Shown here: positions 1-6,023 of the stretch, piece by piece | Position numbering within the stretch: position 1 is the stretch's first letter | Layout of the letters: every line of letters begins with the position of its first letter | Assembly (NCBI GenBank): GCA_015661745.1 | Contig: DQVL01000111.1 | Coordinates: forward strand, 1-9,380 | Reading direction: 5' to 3' | DNA from: Thermoprotei archaeon | GTDB lineage: Archaea > Thermoproteota > Nitrososphaeria > Geothermarchaeales > JDFR-13 | Length of the DNA: 9,380 bases | Made by a program: the position numbers and the translations under genes | Notes under the pieces: generated by a model | Seen by the model: the letters and a program-made list of their open reading frames with translations, nothing else | Told to the model about the DNA's origin: nothing | The model's database searches: none

Positions 1-312
1 CTACCACCTCAACTTCCTAAGTATATCAACGTTCAAAGTATTATATCTACGATATACCAGGATAGTTAGGGCTAAACCAACACCCACCAAAACACCATCG
101 ATAACTATCGATGTAATAACTATTGAATTAGCCAGTGCATCCGATAATCCCCCATATTTAATGAAGGCCAGACCAATAAAATTTAGGTTGACACCGGTAG
201 CTAAGATCTCGATGCCAATAAATATTTTAAGCAGGTTCTTCTTTGTAGATGCCATATATACACCTATACCCACTAGAACCGCTGATGTAATCAATAGGGA
301 ATATTCGATCAT
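1..312 (-). CDS. nuoK: Complex I membrane subunit NuoK/FpoK-like
   Basis: This is the small three-helix membrane subunit of complex I, which forms part of the proton path beside NuoJ, NuoA and NuoN. The 103-residue product has three hydrophobic stretches (about residues 5-22, 28-52 and 60-87). It keeps the membrane glutamate of helix 2 (E35, in GIEILATG), equivalent to E. coli NuoK Glu36. The usual second glutamate of helix 3 is not obvious; an aspartate (D72, in SIVIDG) lies close by, but the alignment there is uncertain. The SIVITSIVI stretch resembles the ALVLTAIVI signature of MrpC-type antiporter subunits. The tail YRRYNTLNVD matches the family's usual RRxxNLNID ending. The ATG start is at 312, and the TAG stop uses the first three bases of the window, so the gene is complete. 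The stop of the preceding nuoJ gene (309) overlaps the start by 4 bases. Confidence 0.93.
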   Translation of the reverse strand: MIEYSLLITSAVLVGIGVYMASTKKNLLKIFIGIEILATGVNLNFIGLAFIKYGGLSDALANSIVITSIVIDGVLVGVGLALTILVYRRYNTLNVDILRKLRW

Positions 313-563
313 TCTCTCTCACCCCATAAGACATATATAAGTACACCCAGTAAACCCGCTAATACAATAATACCCTGGGCAAGTGTATCTATAAACCTAG
401 GTCCCCATAAAAATCTTGTGGCCCCCTCTATAAACCTATAACCCTCAACCTGTGGAAGTAAAACCTCTTTAAATATTGATGGATCAATCCTCAAGAAATA
501 TATTAGTAGAACTACTATAGCAGCCAACCCAATATACTTTGGAAGTTCATCAATAAGACTCAT
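309..563 (-). CDS. NuoJ C-terminal half (split NuoJ, second gene)
   Basis: This is an 84-residue protein with two membrane segments (about residues 10-25 and 62-80). It sits where the C-terminal half of NuoJ should be, directly after a separate N-terminal NuoJ gene and before nuoK. NuoJ is known to be split in some archaeal Fpo/Nuo operons, so this is most likely the second half of that subunit. The start is taken as ATG at 563: a perfect GGAGGTG at 573-579 lies 9 bases upstream. A GTG at 575, which would add four residues, lies inside that ribosome binding site and is unlikely to be used. The chosen start overlaps the upstream gene by 14 bases. The last helix (FIDTLAQGIIVLAGLLGV) also resembles the DTLxE...GV helix of Mrp/MBH-type subunits. 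Assignment rests on position and topology more than on sequence identity. Confidence 0.75.
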   Translation of the reverse strand: MSLIDELPKYIGLAAIVVLLIYFLRIDPSIFKEVLLPQVEGYRFIEGATRFLWGPRFIDTLAQGIIVLAGLLGVLIYVLWGERE

Positions 564-813
564 CCTTTGGGACACCTCCCCGTGTCATTATAAATACGAA
601 TATAAACATTATCACGATAGCCCCGGAGAATACAGCTATCTGTACGATTGATGTATATATGGCTCCTAAAATAAAGAAGGCTAATCCAGCTAATACACTA
701 ATTATAAGTAGACTCAATATTGAGTATGCGATATTCTTGGTCTCAGATGCATATAAAGCAAATAGAATCATTAGAATCTCAATTATCAAGAGGGAGAGTT
801 CAACATGATTCAT
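550..813 (-). CDS. nuoJ: NuoJ N-terminal half (split NuoJ, first gene)
   Basis: The 87-residue product covers the first three helices of the complex I subunit NuoJ (ND6 family). The diagnostic third helix is present: FFILGAIYTSIVQIAVFSG followed by AIVIMFIFVFIM (about residues 46-76) matches the family's LGAxFxAxxQxxVYxGAIxVLFLFVxMM pattern. In bacterial and mitochondrial NuoJ this helix carries a pi-bulge that switches the proton route; the tyrosine usual there appears as F62. A full NuoJ has five helices, and this protein stops after three, with the rest in the next gene. The ATG start overlaps the TAA of nuoI by one base (TAATG), and a GAGGAGAG ribosome binding site lies just upstream, inside nuoI. 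Confidence 0.92.
   Translation of the reverse strand: MNHVELSLLIIEILMILFALYASETKNIAYSILSLLIISVLAGLAFFILGAIYTSIVQIAVFSGAIVIMFIFVFIMTRGGVPKDESY
573..579 (-). promoter_or_regulatory. Ribosome binding site of the second nuoJ gene
   Basis: GGAGGTG lies 9 bases before ATG at 563 and inside the 3' end of the first nuoJ gene. Its last three bases are the GTG that a longest-ORF prediction would call the start; that GTG would have no ribosome binding site at proper distance. Confidence 0.8.
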
Positions 814-1286
814 TAGACTCTCCTCTTGATATACCTCATCCCATCTTTGTCAACAACCGGCTTCAAAACATATTTAAGCTCTGGTAGCAACTCCTTTAAA
901 TCCTCGGGTTCAGTCATCTTCTCAGGGTAATATGTAAGATCTTTATATTCATCAGAAGATAACTCCACTATATCCTGCATATATAGAGCATCTCTAGGAC
1001 AGATCTCAACACATAATCCACAGAAGCTACATTTTAGAAAGTCTATTGCTGGATAAGTTAGTGTCTTCCCTTCAACAGGCTTCATAAGAATTGCTTCATC
1101 GGGACATATATATCCACATGCACCACAGCCTATACACTCCTCCATCTTAAGGACGATCCTACCACGTGTCCTAGGATAGCCCTCAATCCTTTCATATGGA
1201 TATTTATGAGTCACAGGTTTATATGCAGCATGCTTCAAAACAGTAGCGAATGGAACAAGTATTCGACTAATCAAACTCCTCTTCAT
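813..1286 (-). CDS. nuoI: Complex I iron-sulfur subunit NuoI
   Basis: NuoI is the 8Fe ferredoxin-like subunit that passes electrons through clusters N6a and N6b toward NuoB. The 157-residue protein has two complete CxxCxxCxxxCP motifs: C51, C54, C57 and C61 (CIGCGACGYICP) and C86, C89, C92 and C96 (CSFCGLCVEICP). The region before them (GRIVLKMEE) also fits the family, while the acidic C-terminal tail is variable. The ATG at 1286 follows the stop of nuoH by 4 bases. A GGGGGTG ribosome binding site lies upstream, overlapping the end of nuoH. There is no sign of truncation. Confidence 0.96.
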   Translation of the reverse strand: MKRSLISRILVPFATVLKHAAYKPVTHKYPYERIEGYPRTRGRIVLKMEECIGCGACGYICPDEAILMKPVEGKTLTYPAIDFLKCSFCGLCVEICPRDALYMQDIVELSSDEYKDLTYYPEKMTEPEDLKELLPELKYVLKPVVDKDGMRYIKRRV

Positions 1287-1290
1287 CCCA

Positions 1291-2298
1291 TTACACCCCC
1301 AACGATTTTAATATTACAGTCAATACGATATTGGCTAAAGCCAATGGGATTAAATAATACCATCCGAGGCGGATAGCCTGATCTATCCTTAGCCTCGCAT
1401 ACGATATTATTACAGTAAATGTTATTGTTAAGAGTATTATTAATTTAATTAATATCCAGAAGGCTCCATTGAGGATAGGGTCGGCAAATATTTGTGGGCC
1501 ATTATATCCACCGAAGTACAGGGTTATCATTAGGAGAGTCCAAGCCAAAACATTTATATAGTCTCCCATCATCGTATCAAGGAATAATGCGCCTGTATAC
1601 TCAGTTCTATATCCAAAGACCAGTTCAGTCTCAGCCTCTGGAATATCCATAGGAGCCTTCTCTATCATCGCGAAATAACTTATAAAGAATACTATAAAGC
1701 CGAGGAACTGTGGAATTACAAACCACATACTCCTCTGCATCTCTACAATCGTCTGTAGATCATAGGTTCCAGCCCAGATCATAACACCTAATACAGCAAG
1801 GAATATCGGTATCTCACCAGCTACATCAAGGTATATCGTTCTAAATGCACCTATCAAAGTAAATTTATTATTTGAAGCCCAACCCATTAAAATAATGAAG
1901 ATTGGATATAAACTCATTATACCTAGGAAGAGAGGTGCTGTATAGCCAGGCAAGTTGAATATTGCATATCCAGGTCCAAAAGGTATCAATGCGATAGCCG
2001 CTGCCGGTATAACAGGTAGTGTGATAGCCGAGAATAGGAAGAGCTTCTTATATGCATATTTAGGCAATATAATTTCTTTAGTCATCAATTTAAATGCATC
2101 AGCTATAAGTTGGAGCCAACCTAAGACCTTCCCAGCATGTACAGGACCCATTCTAAGCATGAGTCTAGCTAAATATTTACGTTGGAACCAGACGGCGAAT
2201 ATTGTAAATACAAATAAGAATGTAAGCCCGGGGAAGAAGGTTATTCTAAAGAGAGTCTGGAAGTTGTTTCTAACAAACTCTATAATCCAATCCAACAT
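1291..2298 (-). CDS. nuoH: Complex I membrane subunit NuoH
   Basis: NuoH (ND1 family) connects the peripheral arm to the membrane arm and forms most of the quinone chamber. The 335-residue protein has about eight hydrophobic helices. Family signatures visible are RMGP at residues 49-52 followed by LQLIADAFKLMTKE (62-75), AGEIPIFLA (160-168), the loop APMDIPEAETELVFGYRTEY (215-234) and the C-terminal RLRIDQAIRLGWYYLIPLAL (302-321). The acidic loop residues E221, E223 and E225, believed to couple quinone chemistry to proton movement, are all retained. The ATG start at 2298 lies 6 bases after the nuoD stop. This is the best conserved membrane subunit in the cluster. Confidence 0.97.
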   Translation of the reverse strand: MLDWIIEFVRNNFQTLFRITFFPGLTFLFVFTIFAVWFQRKYLARLMLRMGPVHAGKVLGWLQLIADAFKLMTKEIILPKYAYKKLFLFSAITLPVIPAAAIALIPFGPGYAIFNLPGYTAPLFLGIMSLYPIFIILMGWASNNKFTLIGAFRTIYLDVAGEIPIFLAVLGVMIWAGTYDLQTIVEMQRSMWFVIPQFLGFIVFFISYFAMIEKAPMDIPEAETELVFGYRTEYTGALFLDTMMGDYINVLAWTLLMITLYFGGYNGPQIFADPILNGAFWILIKLIILLTITFTVIISYARLRIDQAIRLGWYYLIPLALANIVLTVILKSLGV

Positions 2299-2304
2299 AA
2301 TTCA

Positions 2305-3453
2305 TCACCTATCAGCATCTAGGAACCATGGGTCAAAACTATATAGTAGAGGAGGAACATCAGCCAATTTAATCTCTTGAATCTTAGGTAACTGCTCAAT
2401 CACGAAAAAGTTTCTAAAGCTTGCAGGGCTAATCTTCACCCTATATGGTTTATCACGCCCCTCTGTATATATATAGAAGTTTATCTCTCCCCTACCGGTT
2501 TCAGCCCTTGCAAGGGCCTCCTGCTTCACCGGTCTAGGTGGGAGAGTCTTTTTCACCCTACCTTCAGGTATATTCTCTATTGCCTGCCTAATAAGGTCTA
2601 TACTAACCTTCATCTCCTCAAATCTAACCCAACCACGTGCATAGGAATCACCGGCTGTATGAGTTACTATCTTAAAATCAAGTTCGGGGTATGCAGAGTA
2701 TGGCTCATTCTTCCTCGTATCATAGGCTACACCAGACGCCCTTAAACTGGGTCCCGCCGCACCCCACTCGATAGCTTTATCCCTTGGTAAAACGCCTACA
2801 CCTTCAGTCCTCAATCTAAACGTCTCATTATAAATCCATGCATCTTCATAGACCTCGAGACGCTTCTCTATATAATCCATTGTATCCAATATTCTCTCTT
2901 TAATCCCATTTGGAAGATCAGCTCTCACACCTCCAGGGATAAAGAATGAATGGCTCCATCTGGCTCCCGTGATCATCTCAAGTAGATCTAATATAGGTTC
3001 ACGGTCAGCAGTAGTCCATATAAATACCGCCGGGTTCCATCCTGCTGACTCTGCAAAGAGACCTAATGCATATAAATGGCTAGATATCCTATTCAACTCA
3101 TTTATAATAGTCCTTATATATTTAGCCCTTGGAGGAGGCTCCACCCCATATAAATCTTCCACCGCCCTAACAAAACCCATTAAAATATTTGATGTATCAA
3201 GCATAACCATACGTTCAAGGGGGACTACACCCTGGATATAATTCTTATATTCAAGGATCTTCTCAATACCTCTATGGCTATATCCAATATCAACCTCTAT
3301 ATCATATACAAGCTCACCATCAGTTACAACCAAGAATCTACCTTGCCCACTAATTGGGAGTTGAGGACCTATATTAAGCCTGAATAAACCTTCTCCTAAC
3401 TCAGTAATTTCTTGAAAGGGATCCGTTAGATAACGCTGCATATCATGACTCAC
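2305..3453 (-). CDS. nuoD: Complex I 49 kDa-type subunit NuoD
   Basis: NuoD is the hydrogenase-large-subunit-like protein that, with NuoB and NuoH, builds the quinone site. Residues are numbered from GTG at 3453. Family signatures include IGYSHRGIEKILE (57-69), ELNRISSHL, ITGARWSHSFFIPGGVR and GDSYARGWVRFEEM. The [NiFe]-hydrogenase cysteines are absent: the first motif region reads LERMVMLD and the C-terminus reads SFDPWFLDADR. It is therefore not a hydrogenase. The N-terminal loop reads GPQLPISGQG instead of the usual GPQHPxxHG, and the position of the quinone-binding tyrosine appears to be M84. Two starts are possible. GTG at 3453 gives a GTGA overlap with the nuoC stop and has GGTGAT upstream. 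ATG at 3441, four codons in, has AGGAGTGAG about 9 bases upstream. The second shortens the protein to 378 residues. Confidence 0.95.
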   Translation of the reverse strand: MSHDMQRYLTDPFQEITELGEGLFRLNIGPQLPISGQGRFLVVTDGELVYDIEVDIGYSHRGIEKILEYKNYIQGVVPLERMVMLDTSNILMGFVRAVEDLYGVEPPPRAKYIRTIINELNRISSHLYALGLFAESAGWNPAVFIWTTADREPILDLLEMITGARWSHSFFIPGGVRADLPNGIKERILDTMDYIEKRLEVYEDAWIYNETFRLRTEGVGVLPRDKAIEWGAAGPSLRASGVAYDTRKNEPYSAYPELDFKIVTHTAGDSYARGWVRFEEMKVSIDLIRQAIENIPEGRVKKTLPPRPVKQEALARAETGRGEINFYIYTEGRDKPYRVKISPASFRNFFVIEQLPKIQEIKLADVPPLLYSFDPWFLDADR

Positions 3454-3935
3454 TCCTCATCACCCCATGGCCTCTTATATCTCGATGGATCAAAATCTTT
3501 TCTAAGTGGATAACCTTCCTCCTCAAAACTCCAGTCCTCCGGTAAGAGGAGGAGTTTAAGCCTTGGATGCCCCTCTATCTCAACACCTAAGAGTTCCCAG
3601 GTCTCCCTCTCAAAATTGTGGACACCCGGCCATATATCGATAAAAGTTTTATACTTAGGCTCATCTCGACTTATATCAAACTTCATTGTGACGACAAAGT
3701 CATGGATAGATGACCATATACTATAGAATATCTCTATAACCTTCTTCTTTGGAAAGTCGGTGCCACCCATTGTTATAGGCATATCAAAACCTTTTTCTCT
3801 TAATAGACTTGCGATTTCATGAGCCGATTCATATGGAACTTTAAAGAATAGTCTTCGATCCTCCACTCTAGCCTCTAAAATTTTTTCATCACCAAATCTC
3901 TCCTTAAGTAGATTTAATAGCTCCAGCGGATTCAT
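3450..3935 (-). CDS. nuoC: Complex I 30 kDa-type subunit NuoC
   Basis: NuoC is a peripheral-arm scaffold subunit that binds NuoD. It carries no cofactor. The 161-residue protein ends with the family signature: ERETWELLGVEIEGHPRLK (about residues 109-127) followed by LLLPEDW and GYPLRKDF, closely matching the ERExxDxxGxxFxGHPxLxRxLLPxDWxGxPLRKD pattern. NuoC and NuoD are separate genes here, unlike the fused NuoCD of E. coli. The ATG at 3935 is the only reasonable start; the next Met is at residue 52. A GAGGTAGGT ribosome binding site precedes it. The gene overlaps the end of nuoB by 32 bases, unusually long for this operon. Confidence 0.95.
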   Translation of the reverse strand: MNPLELLNLLKERFGDEKILEARVEDRRLFFKVPYESAHEIASLLREKGFDMPITMGGTDFPKKKVIEIFYSIWSSIHDFVVTMKFDISRDEPKYKTFIDIWPGVHNFERETWELLGVEIEGHPRLKLLLLPEDWSFEEEGYPLRKDFDPSRYKRPWGDEE

Positions 3936-4407
3936 ACATACCTACCTCATTTAAAACTCGTTCTCTAAGCTTTAGAAATCCATAATGTATTGACTCCGGT
4001 TTAGGTGGACATCCCGCTACGAACATATCTACCTTCATATAATCCTTGACCCTCACTAAACTATAGCTTTCGGGGAATGGCCCTTTACTCGATGCACATG
4101 CACCTACAACATAAACCCATTTCGGCTCTGGCATATGCTCATAAATCTTCTTGGCTCGAATCATCATCTTCCTCGCTACATTACCTACAAATATCATGAC
4201 ATCACTCTGTCTAGCTGAGGCTAGTGGGAGGATCCCCCAACGCTCAAGATCATATCTAGGTCCAAATAGTTGCATATATTCTGGGCTACAACACCCAGTA
4301 ACTAGATGGACTGGCCATAGACTGAAGGATCTACCCCAATTAAATATTTTACGTATTGTCTTAGGCATCTTCTCAAGTAGACCCTTCTGATATTCACCAC
4401 TACTCAT
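3904..4407 (-). CDS. nuoB: Complex I 20 kDa-type subunit NuoB (N2 cluster)
   Basis: NuoB carries cluster N2, the last iron-sulfur cluster before the electron acceptor. All four ligands are visible in the 167-residue protein: tandem C39-C40 (TGCCSPE), C104 (GACASSKG) and C133 (AGCPPKPE). The glutamate after the tandem pair (E43) and the RYDLERWGILPLASARQSD segment (51-69) are also typical of the family. The gene begins with an ATG overlapping the nuoA TGA (ATGA), which suggests coupled translation. The last 10 or so codons (ESAGAIKST) extend into nuoC. Confidence 0.97.
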   Translation of the reverse strand: MSSGEYQKGLLEKMPKTIRKIFNWGRSFSLWPVHLVTGCCSPEYMQLFGPRYDLERWGILPLASARQSDVMIFVGNVARKMMIRAKKIYEHMPEPKWVYVVGACASSKGPFPESYSLVRVKDYMKVDMFVAGCPPKPESIHYGFLKLRERVLNEVGMYESAGAIKST

Positions 4408-4775
4408 TTTTTATACACCTCCAATACCCTAGATACATAATACCATAGACCTAATAATAGTGTTGATATATAGATAAGGAGATATATAACTGCCACCCCA
4501 CCATCTATACCTATTACACCTGTATATGCTACTAATATCCATACAAATGAGTCTAACACAAAAAACGCCATCGCATATGCAAAATATCTTATGGAACCAA
4601 ATAGACCTACATAATTGGGTATTACATCCATTGTTTGACCCGCTTCAAATACATCATATTTATGTTTTTCCCTCCTACGACTGGCCAGCATCCAAGCCAT
4701 TACGATCATACCGACTGAGGTTATAAAGAATAGAATAACGAAGATCCAGAATGATTCAAAGGGGCCTAGAATCAC
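4404..4775 (-). CDS. nuoA: Complex I membrane subunit NuoA
   Basis: NuoA (ND3 family) is a three-helix subunit near the quinone chamber. The 123-residue protein has helices at about residues 10-31, 62-84 and 93-113. The loop after helix 1 reads YDVFEAGQTM, matching the family's YExG loop but with alanine (A45) where many members have the redox-sensitive cysteine. In helix 2 the conserved aspartate (D75, in VLDSF) is kept, but the following glutamate of the FDxE pattern is phenylalanine (F77). The start is GTG at 4775, supported by a perfect GGAGGTG 7 bases upstream (4783-4789). It lies 2 bases after the stop of the FrhB-like gene. Confidence 0.92.
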   Translation of the reverse strand: MILGPFESFWIFVILFFITSVGMIVMAWMLASRRREKHKYDVFEAGQTMDVIPNYVGLFGSIRYFAYAMAFFVLDSFVWILVAYTGVIGIDGGVAVIYLLIYISTLLLGLWYYVSRVLEVYKK

Positions 4776-4777
4776 TT

Positions 4778-5902
4778 CTAAACACCTCCATATAAACCAT
4801 TCAATTTTGATTTTATGTAGGCTTCGTCAAACTCAAGTGGTTTTAGGAGCCCCTCATCCAACATCCGAGATATAATTTCATGTGATAAATCTGTTCTAGC
4901 TATAACAATAACACCTTCAACACCCTCCACCCTACCAGTTGATACATCTGCATACTCACCTGTAATGTCTCCAGCATCCTCAATAGCACCGTTAATACCT
5001 GGTTTAAGCTCGTCATAACTAAATTCTATCCAATCACCATCAACTTTAAACCTGATAGAATTACTGAGATATTCAACATCAGAGATATTAGATAGATTAA
5101 CACCCTTTTTAGCAAGTATTGGTTGAATCTTAGATGGTTGGAAGAATTTCCTATGGAAATATGACGCCATAAATACAACCGTCCTTAAAAGCTTTGTATG
5201 TCCAGCCCATGAGAGGCGCCCCCTCCATATACTCCGTATATGTTCAGGGGGACCCAATAGAGCCACTCTAGGAACTTCTACACCTTGAAAGAAGCCTCCC
5301 TTAAGCTCCTCAATAACCCCCCTGAGACCTAGGATAGTGGGGGGCTGTGTAAAGACTTTAAGCTTCATATTATCAATATCAGAAGGCTCAAGAGCATATG
5401 AAGGCCTAGACTTCCATCCAACTACTTGATAGCTTAAAAGACCCTCTGTAACTGGTTCATCCCTCCCCGCATATGCCACCGCATCCCAATATCCATTCTC
5501 CATACCATACTTCAATATAATTTTTAATACAGCCTCCTCAGGAAATGCATTATCATCTTCAACCTCTTCAACAACATATATTTTTTTATATACTCCGAAC
5601 CTCTCAGACCTCTCAACACCAAAAACCTTCATGTCAATATATTTAAGATCTGTAAAACCTTGGAACCCCTCCTCTTCTGTACCAGGACATGCATAATAGC
5701 AATATCCACATTTTATACATACACCTAGCAAGCGGGGGACATCATCCAACATCTGAATGGCATAGGTTGGACATACCGATGCACATGCACTACAATATAC
5801 ACATTTATTTGTCCTGATAATATCTTTTAGAAGATTAGCGAAGATTTTCCTCTGAGTTATCGGTCCATATGGGGTGGGCCATAACTTGGGTTGTGAAGAC
5901 AT
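4778..5902 (-). CDS. FrhB/FpoF-like electron-input subunit with two ferredoxin clusters
   Basis: The 374-residue protein is the first gene of the operon. Residues 30-75 hold two CxxCxxCxxxCP ferredoxin motifs (C34, C37, C40, C44 and C62, C65, C68, C72). The rest resembles the FrhB/FdhB family of coenzyme F420 hydrogenase/dehydrogenase beta subunits, best seen near the end: GEYADVSTGRVEGVEGVIVI (315-334) followed by ARTD. This is the layout of FpoF/FqoF, which oxidise F420H2 and feed complex I-like enzymes in methanogens and Archaeoglobus. That role is plausible here because the NADH module is missing. However, there is no cysteine after residue 72. The positions where the family's core-cluster cysteines are expected read GPPE (217-220), FMAS (244-247) and IEDAGD (307-312). 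The Gly-rich flavin region expected near residue 120 is also unrecognisable. Use of F420 is thus uncertain. The ATG at 5902 follows GGAGGAT by 8 bases. Confidence 0.78.
   Translation of the reverse strand: MSSQPKLWPTPYGPITQRKIFANLLKDIIRTNKCVYCSACASVCPTYAIQMLDDVPRLLGVCIKCGYCYYACPGTEEEGFQGFTDLKYIDMKVFGVERSERFGVYKKIYVVEEVEDDNAFPEEAVLKIILKYGMENGYWDAVAYAGRDEPVTEGLLSYQVVGWKSRPSYALEPSDIDNMKLKVFTQPPTILGLRGVIEELKGGFFQGVEVPRVALLGPPEHIRSIWRGRLSWAGHTKLLRTVVFMASYFHRKFFQPSKIQPILAKKGVNLSNISDVEYLSNSIRFKVDGDWIEFSYDELKPGINGAIEDAGDITGEYADVSTGRVEGVEGVIVIARTDLSHEIISRMLDEGLLKPLEFDEAYIKSKLNGLYGGV
4783..4789 (-). promoter_or_regulatory. Ribosome binding site of nuoA
   Basis: A perfect GGAGGTG, complementary to the archaeal 16S rRNA 3' end, lies 7 bases before the GTG start of nuoA. 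It sits inside the last codons of the FrhB-like gene and settles the non-ATG start. Confidence 0.8.
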
Positions 5903-5969
5903 TCTATATCATCCTCCTCTTACCATTTATTTCTATGCATCCAAGTTCTATATAGATGTGATATATCAT

Positions 5970-5977
5970 AATATATA
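5970..5977 (-). promoter_or_regulatory. Possible TATA box of the complex I operon
   Basis: TATATATT on the minus strand lies about 70 bases before the first start codon. Transcription would begin near 5945, leaving a leader of about 40-45 bases that contains the GAGGAGGAT ribosome binding site. The whole divergent spacer is AT-rich, so other TATA-like positions (for example near 5950) cannot be excluded. Confidence 0.35.
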
Positions 5978-5988
5978 CCTGTATAACA

Positions 5989-5996
5989 TTTTAACA
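5989..5996 (+). promoter_or_regulatory. Possible TATA box of the Sfm1-like gene
   Basis: TTTTAACA lies about 28-35 bases before the TTG start at 6024. No ribosome binding site is visible before that start. A leaderless or nearly leaderless transcript from this element would fit, as is common in archaea. The match to a TATA consensus is weak. Confidence 0.25.
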
Positions 5997-6023
5997 TTAG
6001 ATAAATACATAGGTTGAATAGAG

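Larger units (their letters stand above)
1..5902 (-). other. Complex I-type operon (FrhB-like, A, B, C, D, H, I, J1, J2, K)
   Basis: Ten genes on one strand with gaps of at most 6 bases, or overlaps of 1-32 bases, strongly suggest one transcript starting upstream of 5902. The order matches bacterial and archaeal nuo/fpo operons. The subunits for clusters N2, N6a and N6b and the whole quinone chamber (A, B, D, H) are present. NuoE, NuoF and NuoG are absent. The antiporter-like L, M and N genes are expected just past position 1 but are not visible, so the pump cannot be called complete from this window. Confidence 0.88.

Noticed and set aside
309..813. Frameshifted single nuoJ gene
   Set aside because: The second ORF has its own perfect GGAGGTG at the right distance from an ATG, and split NuoJ is known in archaea, so a natural split is more likely.
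2305..3453. [NiFe]-hydrogenase large subunit instead of NuoD
   Set aside because: Both CxxC metal-binding motifs are absent (LERMVMLD and SFDPWFLDADR), and the neighbours are those of complex I.
5570..5592. T-rich run inside the FrhB-like gene as a terminator
   Set aside because: It lies within coding sequence near the 5' end of a continuous operon; internal termination is not supported.
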